A DNA stretch of 64,000 nt from Kangiella profundi. GTDB taxonomy: Bacteria > Pseudomonadota > Gammaproteobacteria > Enterobacterales > Kangiellaceae. The notes beneath the pieces are model-generated. The model saw nothing but the letters and a program-made list of their open reading frames with translations, did no database searches and was not told where the DNA came from. Both the position numbers and the translations under genes were made by a program. The stretch's first letter is position 1; the number at the start of each line of letters is the position of its first letter. The stretch spans positions 2,108,001-2,172,000 of the forward strand of contig NZ_CP025120.1 of assembly GCF_002838765.1 (NCBI RefSeq), written 5' to 3'. This document shows positions 35,488 to 43,324 of the stretch, in pieces.

Positions 35488-37875
35488 TCAGGAACCAATC
35501 GGTGAACCCGGTGGAATTGGCAGTGTCTGAACGTCTTCCTCAGGCTTAAAGTTACCATTTAGATATTGCACCACCAGATCCTTCAACCAGGCATAACGAA
35601 CTGAATTGCGTTTTGACTGAGTGGTCAACCATCCGTCAAGTTTACCTATCTCATTATGCAGATGGGCTCTTACCTCTGGCGAAGCCTGTTGGTTAGATGC
35701 CACGCTCAAAAGTTGCATCACGGTCAGATAATCGACACGCTGTTGAATTAAGCCATTTAATCCGGACTGCTCGGGGCTACGCAAAGTAGTTGTCAGTAGT
35801 TGAGTCACCACTTCTTCCAGCCCCGGCAAGTCTGCAGTTTGTGCTTTTTGTTGCAACAAACGCGCCAACCTCTCAGGATTTAATAACAATTGCAGAGTAT
35901 GCTTGGCAGAGGCTTCAGCCATGGATACCGGATCAAGAGTTAATCCAGTGTAACCATTAAAGCTCTCACGGTTTTTATAATAACCATAGGCTTTCGGCGG
36001 AATTACTTCCAACACCGACGCAGGTACCGCTAACTGTTCTACTGATAAGGTAGATAGTAGCGTGCTGATAGCCTGCCGCTGTAATCCATCTTCAACGGCA
36101 CGAACGGGACGATAAGTGTCGCCTTTAACGCTATATTCGTAATTAACACCGCCCACCAGTTTCACAGCCGCTTCGACCTGGTAACGATGGAATAAATATA
36201 ATGGCACCAGAGTTTCAGCAAGCTCAGAATAGGGAGCACCATCGGCTAAATTATTGTGGCCAAAGTTATTCAAAGCGGTCTGTCTGATTTCCAAAACTCT
36301 TTCTAATTCCACAGCAGGATTTTGTAGGTTATCCCACAAGTGTGCAGAAGGATGGGCTCCGCTTGCGGGACGAGCATCTGCGTCAGAAATGAACATTAGT
36401 CCTTTGGCGCTGGCATTACGCACAATATTTCGTAATGCTTCTTCTTCGTTCTCTTCCTCAATCTCAGTATAGCCATAACGCACAGCTTCAATATCCCACT
36501 GACCAATACCTTCAGCATAAGCATTTTTCAGGTTGATGTTTTTACCGTCCAGTGAAACCAGTGGGTGCGGATAATCCATCACAGAAGCGCGATTCGTTGG
36601 ACTTGCTGCAAAGTTATGAGCAATGCCCAAAGTATGGCCCACTTCATGTGCCGACAATTGGCGAATTCGGGCTAATGCCATATCCATTGCAGCCTGCTTG
36701 TCGCCATCTTTGCCATGTACGCCAGTTAGGGCATTAGCAATCAGCAGATCCTGTCTTACTCGTAATGAGCCCAATGTGACATGCCCTTTGATAATTTCGC
36801 CCGTTCTCGGGTCAGCCATTGCCATACCGTATGACCAGCCACGCGTGGCACGATGAACCCACTGAATGACGTTGTAGCGAACATCCATCGGATCAGCATC
36901 GGACGGCAAATCTCGAACTTCATAAGCACCTTCAAGCCCAATTGCTGCGAAGGCCTGTTCCCACCAGCGAGCACCTTCCAATAAAGCAGTGCGAACTGGC
37001 TCAGGTGCACCCGGGTCGAGGTAATAGATGATCGGTTTTATCTTGCCGTCTTTGTCGCGCTCGATGCGATGGCGATAAATCAGTTTCTTCTCAATCGGCT
37101 GGTCAATCGGTGAAGCATAATCGGCATAAGTCAGTTCAAAGAAACCACTTTTCGGATGGAATACTCTCGGCTCATAGTTATCATCAGGCAAAGCAACAAA
37201 AGACACATGCTGATGCACCGTTATAGCGTCAGGAGTTGGAACAACCTGTCTTACATAGTCGCCTGCTGCGGAGCCGTTAAAAGTCAGTACACTCTCGAAC
37301 AGAGTATTTTTAGGGAAATTTTTGACTTTGTCAGCCACCAAAGCAGAACGATTTCGATCAATACTATAGGTGCCCTGATTAGTAGCCTTTAGCCTGTTAC
37401 TAACGCCATGCAAATCCTGTTGCAGGTATGCTGTTAAGTCGATCAGGTAACGGTTACCTGACTTGGCATCAACCTCAAAGCCATATAATACTGAGCTGGC
37501 AAACGCTTCATTGACCGAGTTCTTTTCTGCCTGATTGTCAGTATCTGCGCGATATCGTGTATTCAGGTGCTTCAGGAAAATCTTATTGCCATAACGTTCG
37601 AACTGAACCAGCTTCGACTCGCCAAGTTGGCCACGATCAAGTCCAATATCATTCGAGCCGATACCAAACGGCAATCCCGTATACATGATAAATGGCTGTT
37701 CAAACTTACTGACTTCAAGCCAAACCTTACCCTCATTACTACTTACGTAGATAGGCATAAAGCCATTAATACGACGGCTTTTATTTTCAATTACAGACCA
37801 GCTTGCTGCGTTAGCAGTTAATACCACTGCCAGCAGACAAACTCCCCCAATCAGACCTTGAACAGCTTTTAACAT
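35488..37875 (-). CDS. Secreted zinc metalloprotease, metzincin-like (DUF5117/DUF5118 type)
   Basis: 795-aa exported peptidase. The signal peptide ends ANA (about residue 23). A beta-rich N-terminal domain occupies roughly 25-270. The catalytic domain has HEVGHTLGIAH at 410-420 (His410, Glu411, His414, His420, with the metzincin Gly417) and Met-turn SVMDYP at 431-436. A helical C-terminal region follows. The family is common in protein-degrading marine bacteria and Bacteroidetes. Its start is 36 bp after the stop of the M14 peptidase gene, so both are probably cotranscribed. Substrate unknown. Confidence 0.88.
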   Translation of the reverse strand: MLKAVQGLIGGVCLLAVVLTANAASWSVIENKSRRINGFMPIYVSSNEGKVWLEVSKFEQPFIMYTGLPFGIGSNDIGLDRGQLGESKLVQFERYGNKIFLKHLNTRYRADTDNQAEKNSVNEAFASSVLYGFEVDAKSGNRYLIDLTAYLQQDLHGVSNRLKATNQGTYSIDRNRSALVADKVKNFPKNTLFESVLTFNGSAAGDYVRQVVPTPDAITVHQHVSFVALPDDNYEPRVFHPKSGFFELTYADYASPIDQPIEKKLIYRHRIERDKDGKIKPIIYYLDPGAPEPVRTALLEGARWWEQAFAAIGLEGAYEVRDLPSDADPMDVRYNVIQWVHRATRGWSYGMAMADPRTGEIIKGHVTLGSLRVRQDLLIANALTGVHGKDGDKQAAMDMALARIRQLSAHEVGHTLGIAHNFAASPTNRASVMDYPHPLVSLDGKNINLKNAYAEGIGQWDIEAVRYGYTEIEEENEEEALRNIVRNASAKGLMFISDADARPASGAHPSAHLWDNLQNPAVELERVLEIRQTALNNFGHNNLADGAPYSELAETLVPLYLFHRYQVEAAVKLVGGVNYEYSVKGDTYRPVRAVEDGLQRQAISTLLSTLSVEQLAVPASVLEVIPPKAYGYYKNRESFNGYTGLTLDPVSMAEASAKHTLQLLLNPERLARLLQQKAQTADLPGLEEVVTQLLTTTLRSPEQSGLNGLIQQRVDYLTVMQLLSVASNQQASPEVRAHLHNEIGKLDGWLTTQSKRNSVRYAWLKDLVVQYLNGNFKPEEDVQTLPIPPGSPIGS

Positions 37876-37911
37876 GGGTTGATTCCCTACCTGATAATTA
37901 ACATTAAATTC

Positions 37912-40446
37912 TTATAGCGCCTTATTAAAATATAAACTATTGATGTATGGGCGCATCGAGCCTAGCCAATAACCACGGAAATTAGGATTATCACTAAACA
38001 TAATGATACTGCCACGACCGTACTCTTGTGCCAAGATTGCTGGCGTATTTTTAATGCGATCAACATTGGTTTGTGACGAATACCCCGCAACTAGCGGACT
38101 TTCGGTATAGGTTGCGACAGTCACAAAATCCTCAGTTGCTGGCTTAAAGACCATAGTGCCAGCCTTGGTGAACGCCAATTTATCCAGCTCAAGACCAAAT
38201 GCCAGCGGGTGACTCAAATCCAGATTGGCCTCAAAAATAGCCCCACCAATGATATGCTCGGCGCGCGCATCATCACGTTCTGAAAATGGTCGATTTTGAT
38301 TCTGTGGAGCCTCTGGTTCCAGCAACTCAAAATTCACAAGTCCCTGCTGCACTAACCATGGGTTGGCCCCGCGTGTAGCGACAATGGTTCCACCATCACT
38401 AACCCAGGACTTAATAACATCCAACTCTTTTTCATCAAGTGCAGGATAACGCCCACTGACCATCAGCAAGTGGGTATAGTCTGACAGATTAATCCGGCCA
38501 AGATCTTGTGCGTGTTGCATCGAAACAGGCAACTCAAGACGCGTATCCAGTAAATGCCAGACCTCGCCAGCTTCATAAGAATATACCCCATCACCGATCA
38601 GTAATAGAGGCTTAGGCATTTCAAGGTCACTGACTGTTGGACTACCTAAATCAGCACCTTGTCCGCTATAACCTGAATCAACGCCATAAACAGTCAATCC
38701 CAGATCAGCAACGGTATCATTCACCTGCTGCATCAGTGCATCACGCTCAGCGGTTTCAGCTGGTAGGGGAACGGTAAAAGTTCCCGCCATGAATTCGCGA
38801 GGCTCACCGTTAACAGGCAAGCGAGAACCTTTTTCCAGCAACTTAGCATCGATATCAGCTTCGAGTAATCGCGTTAAAGCTGTAGCCGCTCGGAAGTCCT
38901 GCCACTCAACCAACAGAGCAACCGGGGTTTCACTACCCACATACGAACTTGCTGTTGAAACCTCAACTGACTCTAGCGGTAAGCGCTGCAATTCGTCTTT
39001 GTTCAAATGATGAAAATCAAGGTTAAATGCCAAAGGGAAAGTCCAAGCCGACACGTCATAGAAGGTGTTATCAGTGAACTCAGTGCGCGTCTCGAACATG
39101 GCTTTAATCAGGCCATATTGTGGCTGCTTAAAATTTACCACATAGGATGTTTTTGCAGGCCATTCTCTGCCTGCAATTTTTCTAGGACCTGCCAATTGCT
39201 CAACTTCAATTTGGTGGCTATTCAAGATCCGCAGAAACTCTTTAATGCGGCCATCATCTTCGGAACTGAAGATCACGCCTTTTTCCAGATCACTACTGGC
39301 TTTAGCTGGCCACTGCTGGAAGAAATCTCTTTGGTAGTCCAGCAACTCCTCACTTAGCTCAAGTGCAGCCTGTAAGGTTGAAAATGAGGTTGTTGCCTGA
39401 TTTCGAATGGAAAATGGAAAGCTGACATCGCCATTAACCGACTCCTGCAAATGACCACGCGAACTGGCCTGCTCGAACAGGATGCCTATTCCGCCATTGA
39501 TATCAGGGAAGGTTGAGCCTTTGCCATAGTAGAAGTCATCAAAGCTTTCCTGACTGTAATAGCGTGAACCAATCGCATCCAGAGCCTTGGCATGATAGCG
39601 ACCAATTCTTTCAGTCAGCTCAAAGTTTAATTCGGACGTTAGAGGGTTTTGACGTGTTGGAACTCCAGGTTGAAAGAAGAAAGTTGCATTAGTGCCCATC
39701 TCGTGGAAATCACCAACGATATGTGGACGCCACTCATAAAAGTGCTTAATTCGTGCTTGGCTTTCCGGATGCTGTAACAACAACCAGTCTCGATTTAAAT
39801 CAAACCAGTAATGGTTAGTACGCCCGCGTGGCCAGGCTTCGTTATGCTCAATCGACTCTGAATCAGCGACCAGCTCCTTACCCTTATAACGATTCACCCA
39901 GCCCGCAAAACGCCCCATGCCATCAGGATTCAACATGGGATCTATCATGACAATAGTATTGGCCAATAACTCCTGAATCCAAGCCTCATCAGAAGCAGCC
40001 AATCTATAGGCAACCAATAAAGCAGCATTAGTACCACTCGGCTCATTACCATGCACCGAATAGCCCAACCAGACTATCGCAGGCCCTTTATACTCAGTTA
40101 AATTCTCGCGCTGCCGTTTAATCTCATCAAGACGTGCCAAATTCTCAGGTGACGAGATATAAGCAGTGATCAAAGGTCGGTTTTCATGAGTTCGACCAAT
40201 TTCAGTCACATTCACTCGCTCAGAGCTTTGCGCCAAAGCTGTGAAAAACGCAACCGACTGATCGGGGCGGACATGCCACTCCCCCACGGGGTTTCCCAAT
40301 ATTTCATTAGGCGTAACAACATCCGGCTGAAACTGAATATTCTGATTGAAATAATAATCAAATGAAGTGTTATTTTCCTGAGCTAGACCTAGCACGGGAA
40401 GGCCAGCGGAAACCGATAAAAAAGCAGCAAGCAGTAATTGTTTCAT
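37912..40446 (-). CDS. Secreted M14 family zinc carboxypeptidase
   Basis: 844-aa exported peptidase. The signal peptide ends GLAQ (about residue 23). The M14 catalytic domain has HGNEPSG (His132, Glu135 zinc ligands), NPDG, the Arg motif WFDLNRDW, and GDFHEMG with the third ligand His248. GILFEQASSRG carries the candidate catalytic Glu. The C-terminal 350 residues form a glutamine amidotransferase-like accessory domain (LLIGDGVYSYEAG... GTIVATRGANPW). First gene of a two-peptidase unit with the metzincin-like gene. Confidence 0.9.
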   Translation of the reverse strand: MKQLLLAAFLSVSAGLPVLGLAQENNTSFDYYFNQNIQFQPDVVTPNEILGNPVGEWHVRPDQSVAFFTALAQSSERVNVTEIGRTHENRPLITAYISSPENLARLDEIKRQRENLTEYKGPAIVWLGYSVHGNEPSGTNAALLVAYRLAASDEAWIQELLANTIVMIDPMLNPDGMGRFAGWVNRYKGKELVADSESIEHNEAWPRGRTNHYWFDLNRDWLLLQHPESQARIKHFYEWRPHIVGDFHEMGTNATFFFQPGVPTRQNPLTSELNFELTERIGRYHAKALDAIGSRYYSQESFDDFYYGKGSTFPDINGGIGILFEQASSRGHLQESVNGDVSFPFSIRNQATTSFSTLQAALELSEELLDYQRDFFQQWPAKASSDLEKGVIFSSEDDGRIKEFLRILNSHQIEVEQLAGPRKIAGREWPAKTSYVVNFKQPQYGLIKAMFETRTEFTDNTFYDVSAWTFPLAFNLDFHHLNKDELQRLPLESVEVSTASSYVGSETPVALLVEWQDFRAATALTRLLEADIDAKLLEKGSRLPVNGEPREFMAGTFTVPLPAETAERDALMQQVNDTVADLGLTVYGVDSGYSGQGADLGSPTVSDLEMPKPLLLIGDGVYSYEAGEVWHLLDTRLELPVSMQHAQDLGRINLSDYTHLLMVSGRYPALDEKELDVIKSWVSDGGTIVATRGANPWLVQQGLVNFELLEPEAPQNQNRPFSERDDARAEHIIGGAIFEANLDLSHPLAFGLELDKLAFTKAGTMVFKPATEDFVTVATYTESPLVAGYSSQTNVDRIKNTPAILAQEYGRGSIIMFSDNPNFRGYWLGSMRPYINSLYFNKAL

Positions 40447-40515
40447 ATGACTCAGTTTTTCGTGGTTTTCTCCATTCTATAGGTTGTAAATTTAGCTGCA
40501 AGCCCAATGATAGGT

Positions 40516-40521
40516 TATAAT
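40516..40521 (+). promoter_or_regulatory. Candidate -10 of nfuA
   Basis: Perfect TATAAT 42 bases before the nfuA ATG; the region 17 bases upstream has no good -35, so it may need an activator. Confidence 0.4.
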
Positions 40522-40562
40522 AGAACCCATCAAAGCAACATGCTGAGGCATTGAACGTTATT

Positions 40563-41141
40563 ATGATTACTATTTCAGAAGCTGCTCAAGAGCATTTTCG
40601 CCGTTTACTAGCCGGTCAGGAAGAGCCTGATACCGGTATTCGTGTATTTGTCGTGAACCCAGGTACCAGCCATGCTGAGTGCGGCGTTTCATACTGCCCG
40701 CCAGATGCCATTGAAGATACCGACACAGAATTGAAATTTGATGGCTTTTCAGCCTTTATCGACGAAGATAGCGCACCTTATCTGGAAGAAGCTGAAATCG
40801 ACTACCAGAAAGAACAAACTGGCGGTCAGCTGACACTTCGCGCACCAAACGCTAAAGCTCGTAAAGTTGATGACGACGCACCAGCTTCGGATCGCATTCG
40901 CTATTATCTTGAATCAGAAATTAACCCAGAGCTTGCAAATCATGGCGGCCAGGTATCATTGGTTGAATTCACACAAAGCGGTATCGCCGTTCTACAATTC
41001 GGCGGAGGTTGCCAAGGCTGCGGTATGGTCGACGTGACATTGAAAGAAGGCATTGAGAAAACCTTGATTGAACGTGTTCCGGAAGTTAAAGGCGTTAAAG
41101 ACGTCACCGAACACGCAGAAGGTGAAAATCCTTATTACTAA
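40563..41141 (+). CDS. nfuA: Fe/S biogenesis protein NfuA
   Basis: Carrier that delivers [4Fe-4S] clusters to target enzymes, including radical-SAM proteins such as BioB. The 192-aa protein matches E. coli NfuA (191). The N-terminal degenerate A-type domain has Cys40 and Cys45; the C-terminal Nfu domain has the CxxC cluster site Cys150-Gln-Gly-Cys153 ([19 protein letters not shown]). The ATG at 40563 fits the family start [12 protein letters not shown]; a TTG four codons upstream is closer to a GAGG site, so translation initiation is a little unclear. Confidence 0.95.
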   Translation: MITISEAAQEHFRRLLAGQEEPDTGIRVFVVNPGTSHAECGVSYCPPDAIEDTDTELKFDGFSAFIDEDSAPYLEEAEIDYQKEQTGGQLTLRAPNAKARKVDDDAPASDRIRYYLESEINPELANHGGQVSLVEFTQSGIAVLQFGGGCQGCGMVDVTLKEGIEKTLIERVPEVKGVKDVTEHAEGENPYY

Positions 41142-41162
41142 TTCAGTAGAGAATACCGCAAA

Positions 41163-41189
41163 AAAAAAGGCGCTTTATGCGCCTTTTTT
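41163..41189. terminator. nfuA terminator
   Basis: AAAAAAGGCGC, loop TTTAT, GCGCCTTTTTT, 21 bases after the nfuA stop. Confidence 0.92.
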
Positions 41190-41314
41190 AGTGTCTACCA
41201 ATCGTAGGGTGCGTCGCAACAAAGAGCCTAGCCCATTGGCTACCCAACAAAAACTATGGACAAATAGACATCGAATGCTTCTTGTTGCTAACTTCCTATC
41301 GGTCTTGCACCAAT

Positions 41315-41487
41315 ACCCCCTTTGATTGAGTCGAGTATGAACCAAACCATAGCAATTCAAAATAGGAAGTTTTGAATAGTAAAATCCGGGCCATGGATGG
41401 AACGTATTTTACGGTGCGTTAAATGGATTGGTGAGTACGAGAGGAGTTAAGCATAGCGAAACCTCAATCACGGGGTGGCCTTCTCTT
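41315..41487 (+). repeat. Dispersed intergenic repeat, copy 2
   Basis: Same ordered blocks as 13921-14135: CTTTGATTGAG, CATAGCAATTCAAAATAGGA, GTTTTGAATAGTAAAAT, GATGGAACGTATTTTACGG, CGAAACCTCAATCACGGGG. It lacks about 45 bases present in the middle of copy 1. Both copies are in the same orientation. Confidence 0.8.
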
Positions 41488-41489
41488 TG

Positions 41490-41523
41490 ATTACTTTCTC
41501 TTGGCCACTCAAGAGAAAGTAAT
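41490..41523. repeat. 14-bp stem inverted repeat
   Basis: ATTACTTTCTCTTG, loop GCCACT, CAAGAGAAAGTAAT. It follows copy 2 of the dispersed repeat directly. Hairpin A occupies the matching place after copy 1. Confidence 0.8.
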
Positions 41524-41612
41524 TCGCCGAGGGGCGAAAAAATAAATTAAGGAATGTAGGAAGTTACTCCAACCCTACTACTTTGAGGACCCGTCACTGA
41601 TATTAATATTTT

Positions 41613-41644
41613 GTTGGGTTACAAGGCAAAGCCTCTAACCCAAC
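41613..41644. repeat. REP-like palindrome
   Basis: GTTGGGTTA and TAACCCAAC (nine base pairs) enclose a second small stem AGGC-AAA-GCCT. GTTGGGTTA palindromes are recurrent between genes in many bacteria. Confidence 0.65.
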
Positions 41645-41671
41645 CTATAATGATTACTTTAAAACAGACTC

Positions 41672-43054
41672 TTACTTAATCAAATTATCATGCAACAACT
41701 GCAGTATTTTTAATGCATCATCATCATTAACCAGGAAGGACAAATGATGGTCGCCTGTGGCATGGCTGAGTAATAACCATTGTTCTGGAAGATCCGCATC
41801 AATTTGCAATAAGTGCCACAATGCCTGGCTGGCGTCACATCCAATTAAAGTCAGCATTGCGCTATGTGAAGTAAACACACTGCGACAGACTTCAGCTAGC
41901 TTTTCAGAAAGTTTCTGCAAAATCGAATCAGAATAAATACTGTTGTTGGTTTCAATCGCCATGACCAACGAATTTTTAGTTGAGGCCATTAATTCACTGC
42001 TTAAGCCAAACTCATTGATAATGGCAAATACTTTTTGCAAGGTGTCTGGCTGTTGACCCCGACGACCAAGTAGCAATGTAATGATTGGAATCTGTTGCTT
42101 AAGCGCTATCGCTTTAACCCATTTTGAAGCTTCATAGTCGCTGGTGATTAAGGTTCCAGTCTCATCAGGTTTATGGGTATTGCGAATTTCGATGGGTATG
42201 TTGTAAGCCATGACTGCGCTTAGGCATCTCGGGTGCAGCACTTTTGCACCCGCTTCCGCCATATCAAAAGCTTCGTTGTAACTGATAGTTTCTAGCTTTT
42301 TTGCGCTACTGATTTTATTGGGATCAGTGCTGAACATCCCCGCAACATCGGTCCAAATTTCAAGTTTGTCAGCCTGCAATAATGCCGCAAAATAGGCAGC
42401 AGATGTATCAGAGCCCTCGCGTCCTAACAGCACCGTCTGTCCATCTTCATTGGCAGCTATAAAACCCTGACTCAATATCACATCAGCTTCACTTGCCCAT
42501 TGACTGGTTAATTCCTGATTGGGTCTTGGGTGACAAACAGCATTTAAAAAGCGGTCATTGACATTCTGATGCTGGCCGGACTCTGAGGTTAATATTTGAC
42601 GAGCATCCAGCCACTCAACTCGATGATCTTCTCCTAATACTTTGCGCAGAAATTCTGCACCAAGTACTGAAGAAAGAAGCTCACCATGCGATACAACCTG
42701 AGCTCTATCCATGGCAGTCAGTTGTTCTTTATGACGGATATCGGCAATGGCCATTTGAAGTGAATCAAACCAAGGATCCAACAAGGTGGCATCAACTTCC
42801 AATTCATGCGCCATCGCTTTGTGTTTGTTTAACAGTTGGTTTAAGGCATCGTCACTTTCATCACTAACTGCCAGTTGTGCAATAGCTTCCAGCTCATTGG
42901 TCACGTTCTTAAAAGCAGAGTGTATTACCGCAACTTTTTTGCCGCTTTCGATATTACTTTTGACAATGGAGGCAATGTTGTCCCAATCATTTTGACTGGA
43001 AACACTTGAGCCGCCAAATTTTAATACCACCCAGGAATTTGTTTGGTTTGTCAT
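41672..43054 (-). CDS. Aspartate kinase (LysC-like)
   Basis: Phosphorylates aspartate, the entry to lysine, threonine and methionine. In the 460-aa protein the catalytic domain has KFGGSSV near residue 13, the substrate segment VVSHGELLSS, WLDAR, and LLGREGSDTSAAYFAALL, with the usual second Gly of GRGGSD replaced by Glu. IWTDVAGMFSTDPN follows. Two C-terminal ACT-like segments follow (from about 320), so feedback control is likely. The catalytic part resembles the kinase half of aspartokinase/diaminopimelate decarboxylase fusions, but there is no decarboxylase here. Confidence 0.88.
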   Translation of the reverse strand: MTNQTNSWVVLKFGGSSVSSQNDWDNIASIVKSNIESGKKVAVIHSAFKNVTNELEAIAQLAVSDESDDALNQLLNKHKAMAHELEVDATLLDPWFDSLQMAIADIRHKEQLTAMDRAQVVSHGELLSSVLGAEFLRKVLGEDHRVEWLDARQILTSESGQHQNVNDRFLNAVCHPRPNQELTSQWASEADVILSQGFIAANEDGQTVLLGREGSDTSAAYFAALLQADKLEIWTDVAGMFSTDPNKISSAKKLETISYNEAFDMAEAGAKVLHPRCLSAVMAYNIPIEIRNTHKPDETGTLITSDYEASKWVKAIALKQQIPIITLLLGRRGQQPDTLQKVFAIINEFGLSSELMASTKNSLVMAIETNNSIYSDSILQKLSEKLAEVCRSVFTSHSAMLTLIGCDASQALWHLLQIDADLPEQWLLLSHATGDHHLSFLVNDDDALKILQLLHDNLIK

Positions 43055-43097
43055 GATTTATCCAATGAATCGTTTTTATAAATTTAATTGGTAGAGA

Positions 43098-43292
43098 TTA
43101 CTTGATGAGCTGGTAACGATTACCACAGTAGGGACAGCTAGCGCGCCCTTCTTTATCAAACGCCATAAAAACTCGCGGGTGCTGATTCCATAAAGTCTGA
43201 TCGGGCATTGGGCAATGTAATGGTAAATCACTGTCTTTTACCTTAATCACTTCCTGGTTTTCAACAGACTGCTTAGCCACCTGACTGGTCAT
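43098..43292 (-). CDS. CHCC zinc-finger protein (NDUFS6-like)
   Basis: 64 aa with the zf-CHCC domain (PF10276): LPLHCPMPDQTLWNQHPRVFM, then CPYCGNRYQL. In mitochondria the relative NDUFS6 belongs to complex I; bacterial copies are small stand-alone proteins of unclear role. Start at 43292 is supported by AAGGAG six bases upstream. An alternative start at 43328 would overlap the glnE stop as ATGA and add 12 residues. Either way it is coupled to or follows glnE. Confidence 0.85.
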   Translation of the reverse strand: MTSQVAKQSVENQEVIKVKDSDLPLHCPMPDQTLWNQHPRVFMAFDKEGRASCPYCGNRYQLIK

Positions 43293-43324
43293 AACCGACT
43301 CCTTTGTTGACTCTATATCTATAT

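Larger units (their letters stand above)
41142..41671. other. Repeat-rich intergenic region
   Basis: 530 bp without a credible gene. It contains the nfuA terminator, copy 2 of the dispersed repeat, a long hairpin and a second palindrome, listed separately. The open frames across it have no ribosome site or known domain. Confidence 0.75.

Noticed and set aside
41068..41325. 85-aa plus-strand open frame after nfuA
   Set aside because: Starts within nfuA in another frame, runs through the terminator, and has no ribosome site or domain.
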